Origin: Candidatus Helarchaeota archaeon
GTDB taxonomy: Archaea > Asgardarchaeota > Lokiarchaeia > Helarchaeales > RDOG01
Reading direction: 5' to 3'
DNA length: 64,000 nucleotides
Assembly: GCA_019058315.1 (NCBI GenBank)
Contig: JAHPZH010000008.1
Span: 62,001 to 126,000, forward strand
Each line of letters begins with the position of its first letter. Position 1 is the stretch's first letter. The position numbers and the translations under genes are program-made. Below are positions 54,770 through 63,587 of this stretch, in pieces. The notes below the pieces were generated by a model. That model was not told where the DNA came from, ran no database searches, and was given only the letters and a program-made list of their open reading frames with translations.

Positions 54770-54967
54770 TTAAATTATTAATTTTTGATGACTTTCCTTT
54801 ACAGTCTTTTTAGTGCTCGAAATTGATTTATTTTTTAAATTAGGGAATTCAGAGCTCTTTCGCAATTCATTTATATTATTTAACATGTTAAAATCGAGTA
54901 ATTCATCTTTACAAAGTAAATAAAAGCTACAATCTTTGCAATTTTTGTTTTTTTTACAGTGATTCAT
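54770..54967 (-). CDS. Small Cys-rich hypothetical protein
   Basis: 65 residues from ATG 54967. The first 19 residues hold four cysteines, C4-x5-C10-x2-C13-x5-C19 (H-C-K-K-N-K-N-C-K-D-C-S-F-Y-L-L-C). This could bind zinc or an iron-sulfur cluster, a spacing reminiscent of auxiliary-cluster ends of radical SAM proteins. The rest is polar and basic (KKTVKESHQKL). There is no good ribosome site, so it may be spurious, or a fragment of something larger. It is convergent with the acyltransferase pair. Confidence 0.4.
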   Translation of the reverse strand: MNHCKKNKNCKDCSFYLLCKDELLDFNMLNNINELRKSSEFPNLKNKSISSTKKTVKESHQKLII

Positions 54968-55097
54968 AATTTTTGACTCGTTTTTGTCGAAAATACAATT
55001 ACTAATATTTCAAATAAAAAGCTACATGAATATATAAAAACTAAACATAGGGGTAATTTCGATTAGAAAATCTCCTATTCTTAATTGTTGCACTTTG

Positions 55098-56153
55098 CTA
55101 AATGAAAGAACTTAATAAAAATAGTACTTGTAAAATCCCGAGAATCCATGAGATTGTGAGCCCTATGATAAAACTAATATAGTTTTTGCTGGGAAATCTT
55201 TCATCATTTATTTGTATAAATATAGTTAATGGTAAAACTATGGGCAGCATGTGTCTGAATTCTATAGCGGAGATTAGAATCGATAGAGATAATACGGTAA
55301 ATAACCAAATAAAATAGAGTAGATTTTTTGTCAGATATTTTTCCCCCTCTTCATCCCTTTCATCATCTCGGATTCCTTTGATTAACATCCAATTACCTAT
55401 ACCAAATGTAAGTAATGTGAAAACGATTAAATTTGCAGGATTAATTGCAATAGAAATAGATTGAAATGTTAAAAATATGATACCTACTGGAACAGAAGTA
55501 AGAATTACGACAAAAATATATTCAGTCATCTCTTTTTTTTCAACTTCTCGGTTCCTTATTAGTTTAATTAGAAGATAAAGAACTATAAATACTGGAATTG
55601 CTTTACTTGAGTCTTTATACAGATTTCCTAGAATCACTGCAATTACTAATAGCGGATAATAGAGGATATGTTCTTTTCTTTTCTCAAAACAATAAACCGA
55701 AGCTAACATAAAGAATTGGGAGATAATTTCCCAATCACAAATCCAAATTGCTGAAGCCCAAGTTATTCCATTGAGAATGAAAAAGAATGCTTTTGATTTG
55801 TTATAAGTTAATTTATAGAGAACCACTCCACTTAAACCTACGAAAATTGCTTTAAATAGATGAAATCCCCATGGATTAAACCCAAAAATCCTTAGTAAAT
55901 AATGATATGTCCATAACGCCATTGGACGATGAGGTAATAAACGTAGAAAACTAAGTATTCCAAATACAAAGTTATTAATAACCTCATTGCCAAGGAAAAA
56001 CGTTGTGGCTGTTAAAGGAATCCAAAAGGTGAAATCATCTCGTTTGAACGGAAAAAAGAAGGAAGTTCCAAAATTAAAAAGGAACCCAATTAAAAAGAAC
56101 TTAAAACTCCAAGAACTATTCAACCAGTTAAAAAAATCTTTGAGTTTTTCCAT
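55098..56153 (-). CDS. Integral membrane protein, GT-C glycosyltransferase-like
   Basis: 351 residues, about nine membrane helices. After the first helix an outer loop carries K-R-D-D-F-T-F-W, matching the acidic motif of GT-C enzymes. A second block, R-P-M-A-L-W-T-Y-H-Y-L-L-R-I-F-G-F-N-P-W-G-F-H-L, matches the PMT/ArnT-like pattern (R-P-L then a helix, then F-G-x-x-x-x-x-F-H). A charged loop (RNREVEKKEMTE) is cytoplasmic. GT-C proteins use polyprenyl-phosphate sugars, so a role in surface glycosylation is plausible. The length is short compared with typical PMT proteins. It is downstream of the radical SAM gene on the same strand. Confidence 0.65.
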   Translation of the reverse strand: MEKLKDFFNWLNSSWSFKFFLIGFLFNFGTSFFFPFKRDDFTFWIPLTATTFFLGNEVINNFVFGILSFLRLLPHRPMALWTYHYLLRIFGFNPWGFHLFKAIFVGLSGVVLYKLTYNKSKAFFFILNGITWASAIWICDWEIISQFFMLASVYCFEKRKEHILYYPLLVIAVILGNLYKDSSKAIPVFIVLYLLIKLIRNREVEKKEMTEYIFVVILTSVPVGIIFLTFQSISIAINPANLIVFTLLTFGIGNWMLIKGIRDDERDEEGEKYLTKNLLYFIWLFTVLSLSILISAIEFRHMLPIVLPLTIFIQINDERFPSKNYISFIIGLTISWILGILQVLFLLSSFI

Positions 56154-56226
56154 TTAATATTGTCCTATTTAAGTTTTAAAACAAGTATGAGTTAATTAGG
56201 AGTTAATACTTTTTAATTTAACCATT

Positions 56227-57468
56227 TTAAGATTTTTTAAAAAATGATTCTAAAGTCTTTCCTTTGGTATTTGCTTCAAGAATGGGGTTAATTAGCTCTA
56301 TTATTTTATCACCAACACTTTTTATCGACTTTAATTCGTTTCTATTCGCAATATTTTGAATAGATTCCTTTAGATTTCCGATATTTAAACCAGCCCATAA
56401 TAGATGATTATAATATTTACCTTGAATTTGTCGATCATAAGACATATCGCATAAAAATTGGCTTATTTTATAATTTAATTTCCTATAATCCTTTGGAATA
56501 TATCGCTCCTTAATTCTGTACTTTATATCATATTTTTTACACAATTCTACAACTATTTCATTAATCTTCAACATATAATCCATTTTTGGGATATATTCGC
56601 ACTTAAATTTCGATTTTAATTTTTCTTTTTTCTCTTCGATATTTTCTCCATCCTGTAATTCTTTCATAAGATTAGCCGTTTCTGAGCAAAAATTGGCATT
56701 ATATAGATTATTATATTTAGGAATTAATTCTGGATATTTCTCTTCTAATTTAGACATAAAAAAAATAGCTTGGAAATCTCTCATGGTCATTCCACTAAAT
56801 AAAATGTATTCAGAACCACTCTCTTTAGTCCTTCTGATTATTTCTTCAAGAGTTTCTTTATCATCAGTAAGATAAGGCACTATTGGCATTATAAAAATAC
56901 CCGTATGAATTTCGGGATATTTTTCATTAATTAATTCTAGACATTTCATTCTATTCTCAGCACTTGGAGCTCCTGGTTCTAAAAATTTATTAATTTCTTT
57001 ATTTAATGTTGTTACAGTAAAAGAAACTGCAGCCCATGATGCTTTTGCGATTTTTAATATGAGATCTAGATCATTCTGAATCATATCAGATTTAGTTAAA
57101 ATGGACAGAGGATATTTATGCTTTAATAAAACTTGTAAAATCTGGCGTGTTTGTCCATATTCCATCTCTGCTGGTTGATATGCATCTCCAGCACTGCCAA
57201 TAATTGTAACATCTGGGAGTAATTTTCTTGCTTTTTTAAGTCTTTGGTCCAAGGCTTCCCCTATTGGCTTCCCATTTATTGTTTTAATATAAACTGTCTG
57301 ACCAAAATCTTGATGAAGATAATATCTAAAAGATCTTGTATCGCAGTAAATACACGCATGTTCGCATCCATTATAACAATTTATTATATATTTACACCAA
57401 AACCATGAATCTACATATTTCATAACTTTTAAAACTGTCTTAAAATCTTTAAATTCATATTTTACCAT
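56227..57468 (-). CDS. Radical SAM protein, SplB/photolyase-like family
   Basis: 413 residues. The cluster motif is C-E-H-A-C-I-Y-C (C-x3-C-x2-C; about residues 35-42), preceded by I-N-C-Y-N-G. The core barrel shows G-S-A-G-D-A-Y-Q-P-A-E, I-L-T-K-S-D-M and a later I-M-P-I-V-P-Y-L-T-D. This pattern is seen in COG1533-type proteins annotated as DNA repair photolyase-like; the real substrate is unknown. The end (AGLNIGNLKESIQNI, then KSVGDKIIELINPIL) resembles a helix-hairpin-helix that could contact nucleic acid. ATG at 57468. It lies upstream of the GT-C-like gene and divergent from the dehydratase operon. Confidence 0.85.
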   Translation of the reverse strand: MVKYEFKDFKTVLKVMKYVDSWFWCKYIINCYNGCEHACIYCDTRSFRYYLHQDFGQTVYIKTINGKPIGEALDQRLKKARKLLPDVTIIGSAGDAYQPAEMEYGQTRQILQVLLKHKYPLSILTKSDMIQNDLDLILKIAKASWAAVSFTVTTLNKEINKFLEPGAPSAENRMKCLELINEKYPEIHTGIFIMPIVPYLTDDKETLEEIIRRTKESGSEYILFSGMTMRDFQAIFFMSKLEEKYPELIPKYNNLYNANFCSETANLMKELQDGENIEEKKEKLKSKFKCEYIPKMDYMLKINEIVVELCKKYDIKYRIKERYIPKDYRKLNYKISQFLCDMSYDRQIQGKYYNHLLWAGLNIGNLKESIQNIANRNELKSIKSVGDKIIELINPILEANTKGKTLESFFKKS

Positions 57469-57578
57469 TTGTCATCAAATTAAAAGAGTTTTTAAGGAAA
57501 CTTTAAAATTTGTTGATAAGTTTAAAAATTTCTTATTATTTATAAATAAGAAATCTTCCTAAAAAGTGACGTGATATA

Positions 57579-58640
57579 GTGGATTTATCTGAAATTCTTG
57601 AGGAATTGAAAAAACAAAAAGACTCTGGAAGAAAAATTGTTGGAATTATGGCACATCAGATGATTCCAGAAGAAATTATACATGCAAGTGGAGCCATACC
57701 ATTAAAATTAAGTTTTTCAGGACCTGAAGAAATAAGTATGAGAGGGACAGAATATCTAACAGCAGCCACATGCCCCCTTGCACGTTCGACTGTGGGGTTC
57801 TTTGAGGATGGAAATGAATTTTACTCATTAATTGATGTTTTTCTTGGTGGAAATTATTGTAATGGTGATGTTTGCGCTTCTGAATATATTTCGAAATATT
57901 TTAAAATACCTTTAATTCATTTCCCAATTCCTTGGATGGATAATTCTCCTTCGGTCCATTATTATCAAACACTCATCTCAAATTTAAAAAAATCTCTTGA
58001 AAATATCTTTAAAATACAAATCACAGATGAGCAAATTTCAAATTCAATTTCCTCATATAATCAAATTCGGAAATTTTTTCAAGAAATTAAACCAAAAATT
58101 GGAATGGGTTCGCAATTTCAAGAAATATTAAATGAATTATATTTATTGGGTCCTGATATATTCCTCAGAAATATTAAAACACAGCAAGATTTTGTTAAAA
58201 AAGAGGAACAGAATACAGCTATAGCATTTACAGGTTCCTTTGTCGGTATAAATGACCATATTTTAGAAACTATCGAAAATTGTGGATTTCAAATAAGTTA
58301 TAATAATTCAGAATCAATTTTCTATTTTGATGAATTGATTCCTTCAGGAGAACCAATGGCAGCTTTAGCTCAATATTATTTACAAAATCATTATTCCTTT
58401 CGAATGCTTGAAACCCAACATCAAATAAACCGACTCGTTGAAAAAGTTAAATCATTAGAATTGAAAGGAACTATTTTACACGTTCTTAAATTCTGTGATC
58501 CTTACGTGTCAACAAGAAATTACATTAAAGATTCATTAAGTGAACAAGGTTATGCCATACTAGAAATTGAACGAGATTATGACCAAAGTATTGAACAAAT
58601 TAAGACACGTTTAGAAGCTTTTAGGGAAATGATAGAATGA
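57579..58640 (+). CDS. 2-hydroxyacyl-CoA dehydratase family subunit (smaller)
   Basis: 353 residues from a GTG at 57579, with GTGATAT upstream. Family (HgdB/FldC/BcrC-type, COG1775) marks: E-E-I-I-H-A-S-G-A-I-P-L, A-T-C-P-L-A-R-S-T, N-Y-C-N-G-D and K-F-C-D-P-Y. These cysteines can bind the [4Fe-4S] cluster. The fold repeats I-A-F-T-G-S-F-V in the second half. Such dimers remove water from 2-hydroxyacyl-CoA or reduce aromatic CoA by ketyl radical chemistry in anaerobes. Its stop overlaps the next gene's start by 4 bp (ATGA), so the two are translationally coupled partners. The substrate is undetermined. Confidence 0.88.
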   Translation: MDLSEILEELKKQKDSGRKIVGIMAHQMIPEEIIHASGAIPLKLSFSGPEEISMRGTEYLTAATCPLARSTVGFFEDGNEFYSLIDVFLGGNYCNGDVCASEYISKYFKIPLIHFPIPWMDNSPSVHYYQTLISNLKKSLENIFKIQITDEQISNSISSYNQIRKFFQEIKPKIGMGSQFQEILNELYLLGPDIFLRNIKTQQDFVKKEEQNTAIAFTGSFVGINDHILETIENCGFQISYNNSESIFYFDELIPSGEPMAALAQYYLQNHYSFRMLETQHQINRLVEKVKSLELKGTILHVLKFCDPYVSTRNYIKDSLSEQGYAILEIERDYDQSIEQIKTRLEAFREMIE

Positions 58641-59950
58641 GTAAGCTTGTAAAGGATTATTTAAATGAAAATACTCTAACTTTAATGTTAGACTATTATT
58701 CAGGTCAAAAACAAGTGCGTTTAGCAAAATCGCGGGGGAAAAAAACATGTTCAATCATGCTCCCCTTTGTTATAGAACTAATTGAGGCCTCGGGCTGTGT
58801 CCCTATTTCTTGTTATCGACTAGGTCGCTTTCTTGCAGATCGTGAACTCCGCCTAATGAGACTTTCAAAAAATATTTTTGGGACTAGCTCCCTTGTACGA
58901 TCATTAAGTTTCATTAACAGGGCAATTGGTCCGGATTGGCTTAAAAATCTAGCTGATAAAGGAATTCTTGGGGGTTTATGGAAGGTTTATCATGAATCAG
59001 TTAATGTGGCTAAAGAACAACAATTTCCTTTGGATGCTTGTTTTGGAACGAGGGTTTATTATGGAGCTTTAACACAATTCCAAAAGGACATTGATTTTGA
59101 AATTGGCTATGGAACTAGGTGTGGTTGGTTAACTAAATTCTATCAAGCTTGCAGTAAAATAAAACCTCTTGTATTTATTGATATTCCAATGAAATTTGAT
59201 GAAAATGCCTTTGATTATCAAAAAAATGAAATATTACGAGTCATTGGTGAAATTGAAAAGATTACTAAAAAATCTTTTTCAGAAGATGCTCTTCAAGAAG
59301 AAATTCGTCTCCATAATTCTATAGCAAAGAGTTACTCAGAAATTCTAAAAGTTTGGGCTCAAGATATAACGGCTATGGGACCGCTTGGCTTTACTTATGT
59401 TCTTTCCATGTTGCATTTTGGATATACTGATAGGTTAACCAAAGGATCAAAATATTTTGATAGACTTTTAAGAAATCTTCTTCAAGAATTCAAGAAAAAC
59501 CTTAAAACAGATCTTACAGATACTCCCAAATTGATATTAGCTCCTATGTTTGGAGGTTTTGATCCCGAAACCTTGAAAATTGTAAGTGAATTAGGTGGAA
59601 GGTTATTATTCGCAGATTGGACAGTTCTTAAAATATTAGATCCCATTAAAGAGAGTGGTGATCCAATTGAAAATTATACGGATTATCTATTAAACATTTC
59701 ACGGAATTGGTATGATAACTCTACGGTTATTAATAATTGGATAGAGGTTATTGAAGATTTAAAACTTGATGGGGTCATTTTTAATAGTGTCTATGGGTGT
59801 AAGAGTTTAACTCCCTCGTTCAGACTATTTAAAGACCGTTTAATTGAGTTAGATGTTCCAATCATCGATATATCCTTTCATAACATGGAAGAAAATATTG
59901 GACAAAATAGAACAAGGATTGGAGCATTTATTGAAATGATTAAAGGTTAA
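58637..59950 (+). CDS. 2-hydroxyacyl-CoA dehydratase family subunit (larger)
   Basis: 437 residues. Starts within the last codons of the preceding gene (ATGA overlap). Family marks: I-E-A-S-G-C-V-P-I-S-C-Y-R, G-Y-G-T-R-C-G-W and S-V-Y-G-C-K-S near the C-terminus, giving three Cys for a cluster. The middle shows D-I-T-A-M-G-P-L-G and P-M-F-G-G-F-D-P-E. It forms the heterodimer with the 57579 product in the cytoplasm. The activator ATPase (BadF/HgdC type) that injects the electron is not in the window. A regulator gene lies convergent, 41 bp further. Confidence 0.88.
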   Translation: MSKLVKDYLNENTLTLMLDYYSGQKQVRLAKSRGKKTCSIMLPFVIELIEASGCVPISCYRLGRFLADRELRLMRLSKNIFGTSSLVRSLSFINRAIGPDWLKNLADKGILGGLWKVYHESVNVAKEQQFPLDACFGTRVYYGALTQFQKDIDFEIGYGTRCGWLTKFYQACSKIKPLVFIDIPMKFDENAFDYQKNEILRVIGEIEKITKKSFSEDALQEEIRLHNSIAKSYSEILKVWAQDITAMGPLGFTYVLSMLHFGYTDRLTKGSKYFDRLLRNLLQEFKKNLKTDLTDTPKLILAPMFGGFDPETLKIVSELGGRLLFADWTVLKILDPIKESGDPIENYTDYLLNISRNWYDNSTVINNWIEVIEDLKLDGVIFNSVYGCKSLTPSFRLFKDRLIELDVPIIDISFHNMEENIGQNRTRIGAFIEMIKG

Positions 59951-59991
59951 TTAATTTATCAATACGTTGTTAGAGAATTACTTAATAAAAA

Positions 59992-60744
59992 TCAAAGGGG
60001 TAATATCTCATATTTTAAATCAACAATATTCTCTTCTGGAAGAAATTGAAGTACATTAACTTCTATATTGAATAATTTATCAAAAATATTAGGGTAACTT
60101 TTTAAAAAATCAAGAGTTTCTTGTTCAATAATGCCTGAAAATATTTCAAAATGTAATTTATTTTCCATATAATTAGAATCTCGAATACGAATTATTATAA
60201 ACGGGGGATCTTGGTTTATTATTGGCGGATCGATACTACAAGGGTCTTTTGAAAGATATATTATTTTAATTAAATCAATTATAAAACCTGCAAATTGATT
60301 TAAATCTGAAATAATATTAAAAGGTTTTTTTATTCCATTAACGGGTATTACATCTTTTACAATAGGTTTTTCCTTAGCGATTGCTTTGCCAATTTCTTTC
60401 CCATCTTTTATTTCAGGGTGGAAGATATTCAAGTATTTCATAAAGGATTTTTGATACTCTATAACTCCGTGGTGTGCTCGTGACATATATGACTGATCAT
60501 ATTTTTTCAAATCACTAATATACCATATTTTATATTGACCGACTCGTCGATCGGAAACTAAACCCTCCTTTTCTAATTTTTTTAAATATTTTGTGACTGT
60601 TATCCGACTAAAATTTGTTTCTTCAGAAATCTTCTTAATACTAATCCCAAATTTTGACTTTTCCAGAAGATTTAAAATATCTTTTCTTATTTTTCCTTGT
60701 TGTTTTACCATTTTATTATTTCTTTCTCCATGGCTTTTATTCAA
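59992..60744 (-). CDS. Winged-helix transcription regulator with unknown sensor domain
   Basis: 250 residues from the TTG at 60742-60744; an ATG 11 codons later (60709-60711) may be the true start. The HTH is at about 17-70: IRKDILNLLEKSKFGISIKK, then ISEETNFSRITVTKYLKKLE with the wing D-R-R-V-G-Q-Y-K-I-W-Y. The following 170 residues are mixed alpha/beta (VIPVNGIKKPFNI, FIIIRIRDSNY) with no recognised ligand pocket. It faces away from the HXXEE-CocE genes across a 287-bp AT-rich spacer holding nothing else I can name, and could control them or the dehydratase pair on its other side (inference). Confidence 0.78.
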   Translation of the reverse strand: MNKSHGERNNKMVKQQGKIRKDILNLLEKSKFGISIKKISEETNFSRITVTKYLKKLEKEGLVSDRRVGQYKIWYISDLKKYDQSYMSRAHHGVIEYQKSFMKYLNIFHPEIKDGKEIGKAIAKEKPIVKDVIPVNGIKKPFNIISDLNQFAGFIIDLIKIIYLSKDPCSIDPPIINQDPPFIIIRIRDSNYMENKLHFEIFSGIIEQETLDFLKSYPNIFDKLFNIEVNVLQFLPEENIVDLKYEILPL

Positions 60745-61031
60745 TTTTGATGAAATTAATTAAATTTAAATTTAGTCCTTTTATAAGGAAGATTTTTTAT
60801 TAAAATTTTAAATATATATATCTGTAACATAAGTTATTTTCCTTATTTCTGTTATTTAATCCATTAAATAAATATCTTTTGATATAAAAACTTCAATTCT
60901 TCATCTAATCGAATAACTTTATTATTTTATTCAAATTTCATGTTTATTTTGTAAAACCTACCAAAATATTTTTAATAAAATTTTGGTCTTTGGTTATCAT
61001 ATGAGTATATTTTCAATATACACATATATAT

Positions 61032-61637
61032 ATGAAAATAATGGACTTGATTAAAATGAATCAATTAGGACTAAAAAACATCTTTAGTGATTTACCACCC
61101 GAAAGATTAGCTTGGCTTGCCCCCCTGGTGTATTTGGCACATATAATTGAGGAAGCCGCATTTGGCTTTTATAACTTCATGAATAAATATCGTGGAGGAT
61201 CTGGAACTCTCGGACAATTTTTGATCATGAATGGAATCCTCATGATCGCATATATCATTATAATTACTATGTTTACTGTGTACACAAACCGTTTAACTGC
61301 ATTTATTAGTTTGGCAGCTTTGTTGGCGGCGCAATTTTTTAACGCGTTTTTTCATTTAATTTTTACAATTATATATGGAGAATATTGTCCAGGTTTAATA
61401 ACTGGTTTTGCTTTATATATCCCATTTAATATTTTTATTGTTTGGAAAGCATATCAGGAAGATTATATAACAAAAACTACTGGAGCTATTCTCTTTGTTT
61501 TAGGGGCTATACTTATGGCATTATTTGAGTTTGAATCCCTTATAGTACTTTTAGGCTTTGCAATTACTGTAGCAATATCACTTCCGGTGTACTATATTAG
61601 AAGTCACAAGTCCGAAAATTTGGAAAAGGAAACTTAA
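61032..61637 (+). CDS. HXXEE-type membrane protein
   Basis: 201 residues with about five to six membrane helices. The motif H-I-I-E-E (residues 37-41, in VYLAHIIEEAAFGF) is the His-x-x-Glu-Glu that defines the HXXEE family. A second possible metal ligand, His, lies in F-F-N-A-F-F-H-L. The family's role is unknown; an embedded metal enzyme or carrier is suspected. ATG 61032; a second ATG three codons later (61041) is possible. The CocE-like gene follows 28 bp later on the same strand, so they are likely expressed together. Confidence 0.8.
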   Translation: MKIMDLIKMNQLGLKNIFSDLPPERLAWLAPLVYLAHIIEEAAFGFYNFMNKYRGGSGTLGQFLIMNGILMIAYIIIITMFTVYTNRLTAFISLAALLAAQFFNAFFHLIFTIIYGEYCPGLITGFALYIPFNIFIVWKAYQEDYITKTTGAILFVLGAILMALFEFESLIVLLGFAITVAISLPVYYIRSHKSENLEKET

Positions 61638-61665
61638 AAAAAAAATTAATAGAAGGGAGATAATT

Positions 61666-63450
61666 TTGAAAAGAAAAATAAATGATATAATTTATCCATG
61701 GAAAACTCCTCCAGGAGTCGTGCTTGAAAAAAATCATTATGCGACTATGCGGGATGGTATAAAAATTGCGATGGATGTATACAAGCCCGCAGAGGGAAAT
61801 GGTCCATGGCCAGTTATTCTGTCGATAGCACCATATAAAAAGGAATTATTAATGGAAGTAGGCAATCTTAGTTTCTATGTTCCTAAAGGATATGTAATAG
61901 TCAATGCTCAAGCAAGAGGCAGTGGTTTATCACAAGGAAAGTACAACTTTGGTGATGAATTGGAACAACAAGATGGATATGATATTGTGGAATGGATCGC
62001 CAAACAACCATGGTGTGATGGAAATGTAGGTATGTTAGGGTGTTCCTATCTTGCTATGAGTCAATATTATGTAGCAGGACAGAAGCCACCTCATCTTAAA
62101 TGCATTGTCCCCATTAATGGCATGACTGATATATACAGAAATGCTATTTACCAAGGAGGACTCTTTAATTCTTCTTTTATGCACATGTGGGGAATAATGA
62201 CGCTTAAAAGTTGTGCATGGCCGAGTAATGTTCCCGGAAAGGAACAACCAGATGATGGACTTGCTGCTTGGTATTTTTATCCAGAAGATGGACCATATTA
62301 CTGGGAAAGAAGTGCAGATAGGCGTGCTGATGAGCTTGATATACCCATATTCGGCATAATTGCAGCCCATACTTACATCCATACAACTTCACAACTTATT
62401 ACGTATTCAAAAATCAAGAGTCCAAAGAAGCTAATGATATTACCAGAGGCTCCAGTGATGTATATGTTATTTGTCGATTTAAACGTGGGAATTAACCAAG
62501 AAATACTCAGATGGTTTGATTACTGGCTTAAAGGTATAGACACAAAAATTATGGACGATCCTCCAGTAGCGATCTACGATAATGGTACGAAAAAGTGGCG
62601 TTATGAAAATGAATATCCGCTTTTAAGGACAAAATGGACAAAATTTTTTCTACACCGAAATCCTGCTGGACCTGCAAGTAAGGCCCCATGGGGATTACTT
62701 AACCAAGATGCACCAACAGAAAATGAAAAACCCGATAAATTGAAGAGTTCTGCCTTAGGTGCCGCGAGTATGTTAGGGTCTGGGCTAAGTAGAGTGCCAC
62801 GAGGTAGTGGTTTATATAGAGAAGAAGCGCTACCCTCCTTTAAACCAGCAATTTTAGCATATTTAAGTCAACCTTTAATTGAGAATTTGACGGCATTGGG
62901 ACCGCTAAGCATTAATCTTTATGGATCTGCTGATACAGAGGACACATATACGTGGGCATGGTTTGTAAAAATAGGAGAAGTAGCACCCAATGATAAAGTT
63001 AGGGTCTGGACATTAGGTAATCTCAAAGCATCGTTTAGGGAGGTTGGCGAGGAAAAGTCAAAGCCAGGACAGCCTTGGCATTCTTTCCAAAACCCAGCTA
63101 TTCTAGAGCCAAACACAATCTATGATTTTCAAATCGAGATTCAACCCTTATTTCTTACTTTTAAAAAAGGACATAAGATTTATGTGGAGATTTCATGTGA
63201 GGACCCTGGCTATGAAATTGATAGTACCTGCGATCCAGTAGGATTAGCGGGATCAGTACCTAAAAAAATATCTGTTTACCATGATCCGGAACACCCATCC
63301 CATCTGCTACTGCCGGTTATTCCTGATGCTCCAGAAATCAAGCCAGTGGGACCACCTTTATCAGATATATATTGGGGTGGACCATCGATTAGCGATAATT
63401 ATATATCCAAATTTATAGGTGGAGCAAGTCGAAGTAAGCGTTCTAAATAA
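61666..63450 (+). CDS. CocE/NonD-type alpha/beta hydrolase (S15-like) with altered catalytic residues
   Basis: 594 residues from a TTG at 61666 after AAGGGAGAT. The N-terminal alpha/beta hydrolase has M-R-D-G-I-K-I-A-M-D-V-Y-K-P, the R-G-S-G-x-S-x-G segment, D-G-Y-D-I-V-E-W-I, and the nucleophile elbow G-M-L-G-C-S-Y-L (Ser). The usual W-x-D segment reads G-I-I-A-A-H-T-Y, and the usual G-P-W-x-H reads L-P-E-A-P-V-M, so Asp and His of the triad are not evident. D-Y-W-L-K-G is normal. The C-terminal jelly-roll domain is present (GPLSINLYGSADTEDTYTWA). Cytoplasmic, with no signal peptide. It may hydrolyse esters or amides in an altered way, or not at all. Confidence 0.85.
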   Translation: MKRKINDIIYPWKTPPGVVLEKNHYATMRDGIKIAMDVYKPAEGNGPWPVILSIAPYKKELLMEVGNLSFYVPKGYVIVNAQARGSGLSQGKYNFGDELEQQDGYDIVEWIAKQPWCDGNVGMLGCSYLAMSQYYVAGQKPPHLKCIVPINGMTDIYRNAIYQGGLFNSSFMHMWGIMTLKSCAWPSNVPGKEQPDDGLAAWYFYPEDGPYYWERSADRRADELDIPIFGIIAAHTYIHTTSQLITYSKIKSPKKLMILPEAPVMYMLFVDLNVGINQEILRWFDYWLKGIDTKIMDDPPVAIYDNGTKKWRYENEYPLLRTKWTKFFLHRNPAGPASKAPWGLLNQDAPTENEKPDKLKSSALGAASMLGSGLSRVPRGSGLYREEALPSFKPAILAYLSQPLIENLTALGPLSINLYGSADTEDTYTWAWFVKIGEVAPNDKVRVWTLGNLKASFREVGEEKSKPGQPWHSFQNPAILEPNTIYDFQIEIQPLFLTFKKGHKIYVEISCEDPGYEIDSTCDPVGLAGSVPKKISVYHDPEHPSHLLLPVIPDAPEIKPVGPPLSDIYWGGPSISDNYISKFIGGASRSKRSK

Positions 63451-63587
63451 TTTCATGAGTTCTGTGAGATTTTCTCACTACTTATTTTTTTTATAGCTCA
63501 AAACATGATGAATAATTAAAATTAATATACCAAATATTATAGACATTTAAATATGTTCTAAACCTAGTAATTACGGCCACCCAGACT

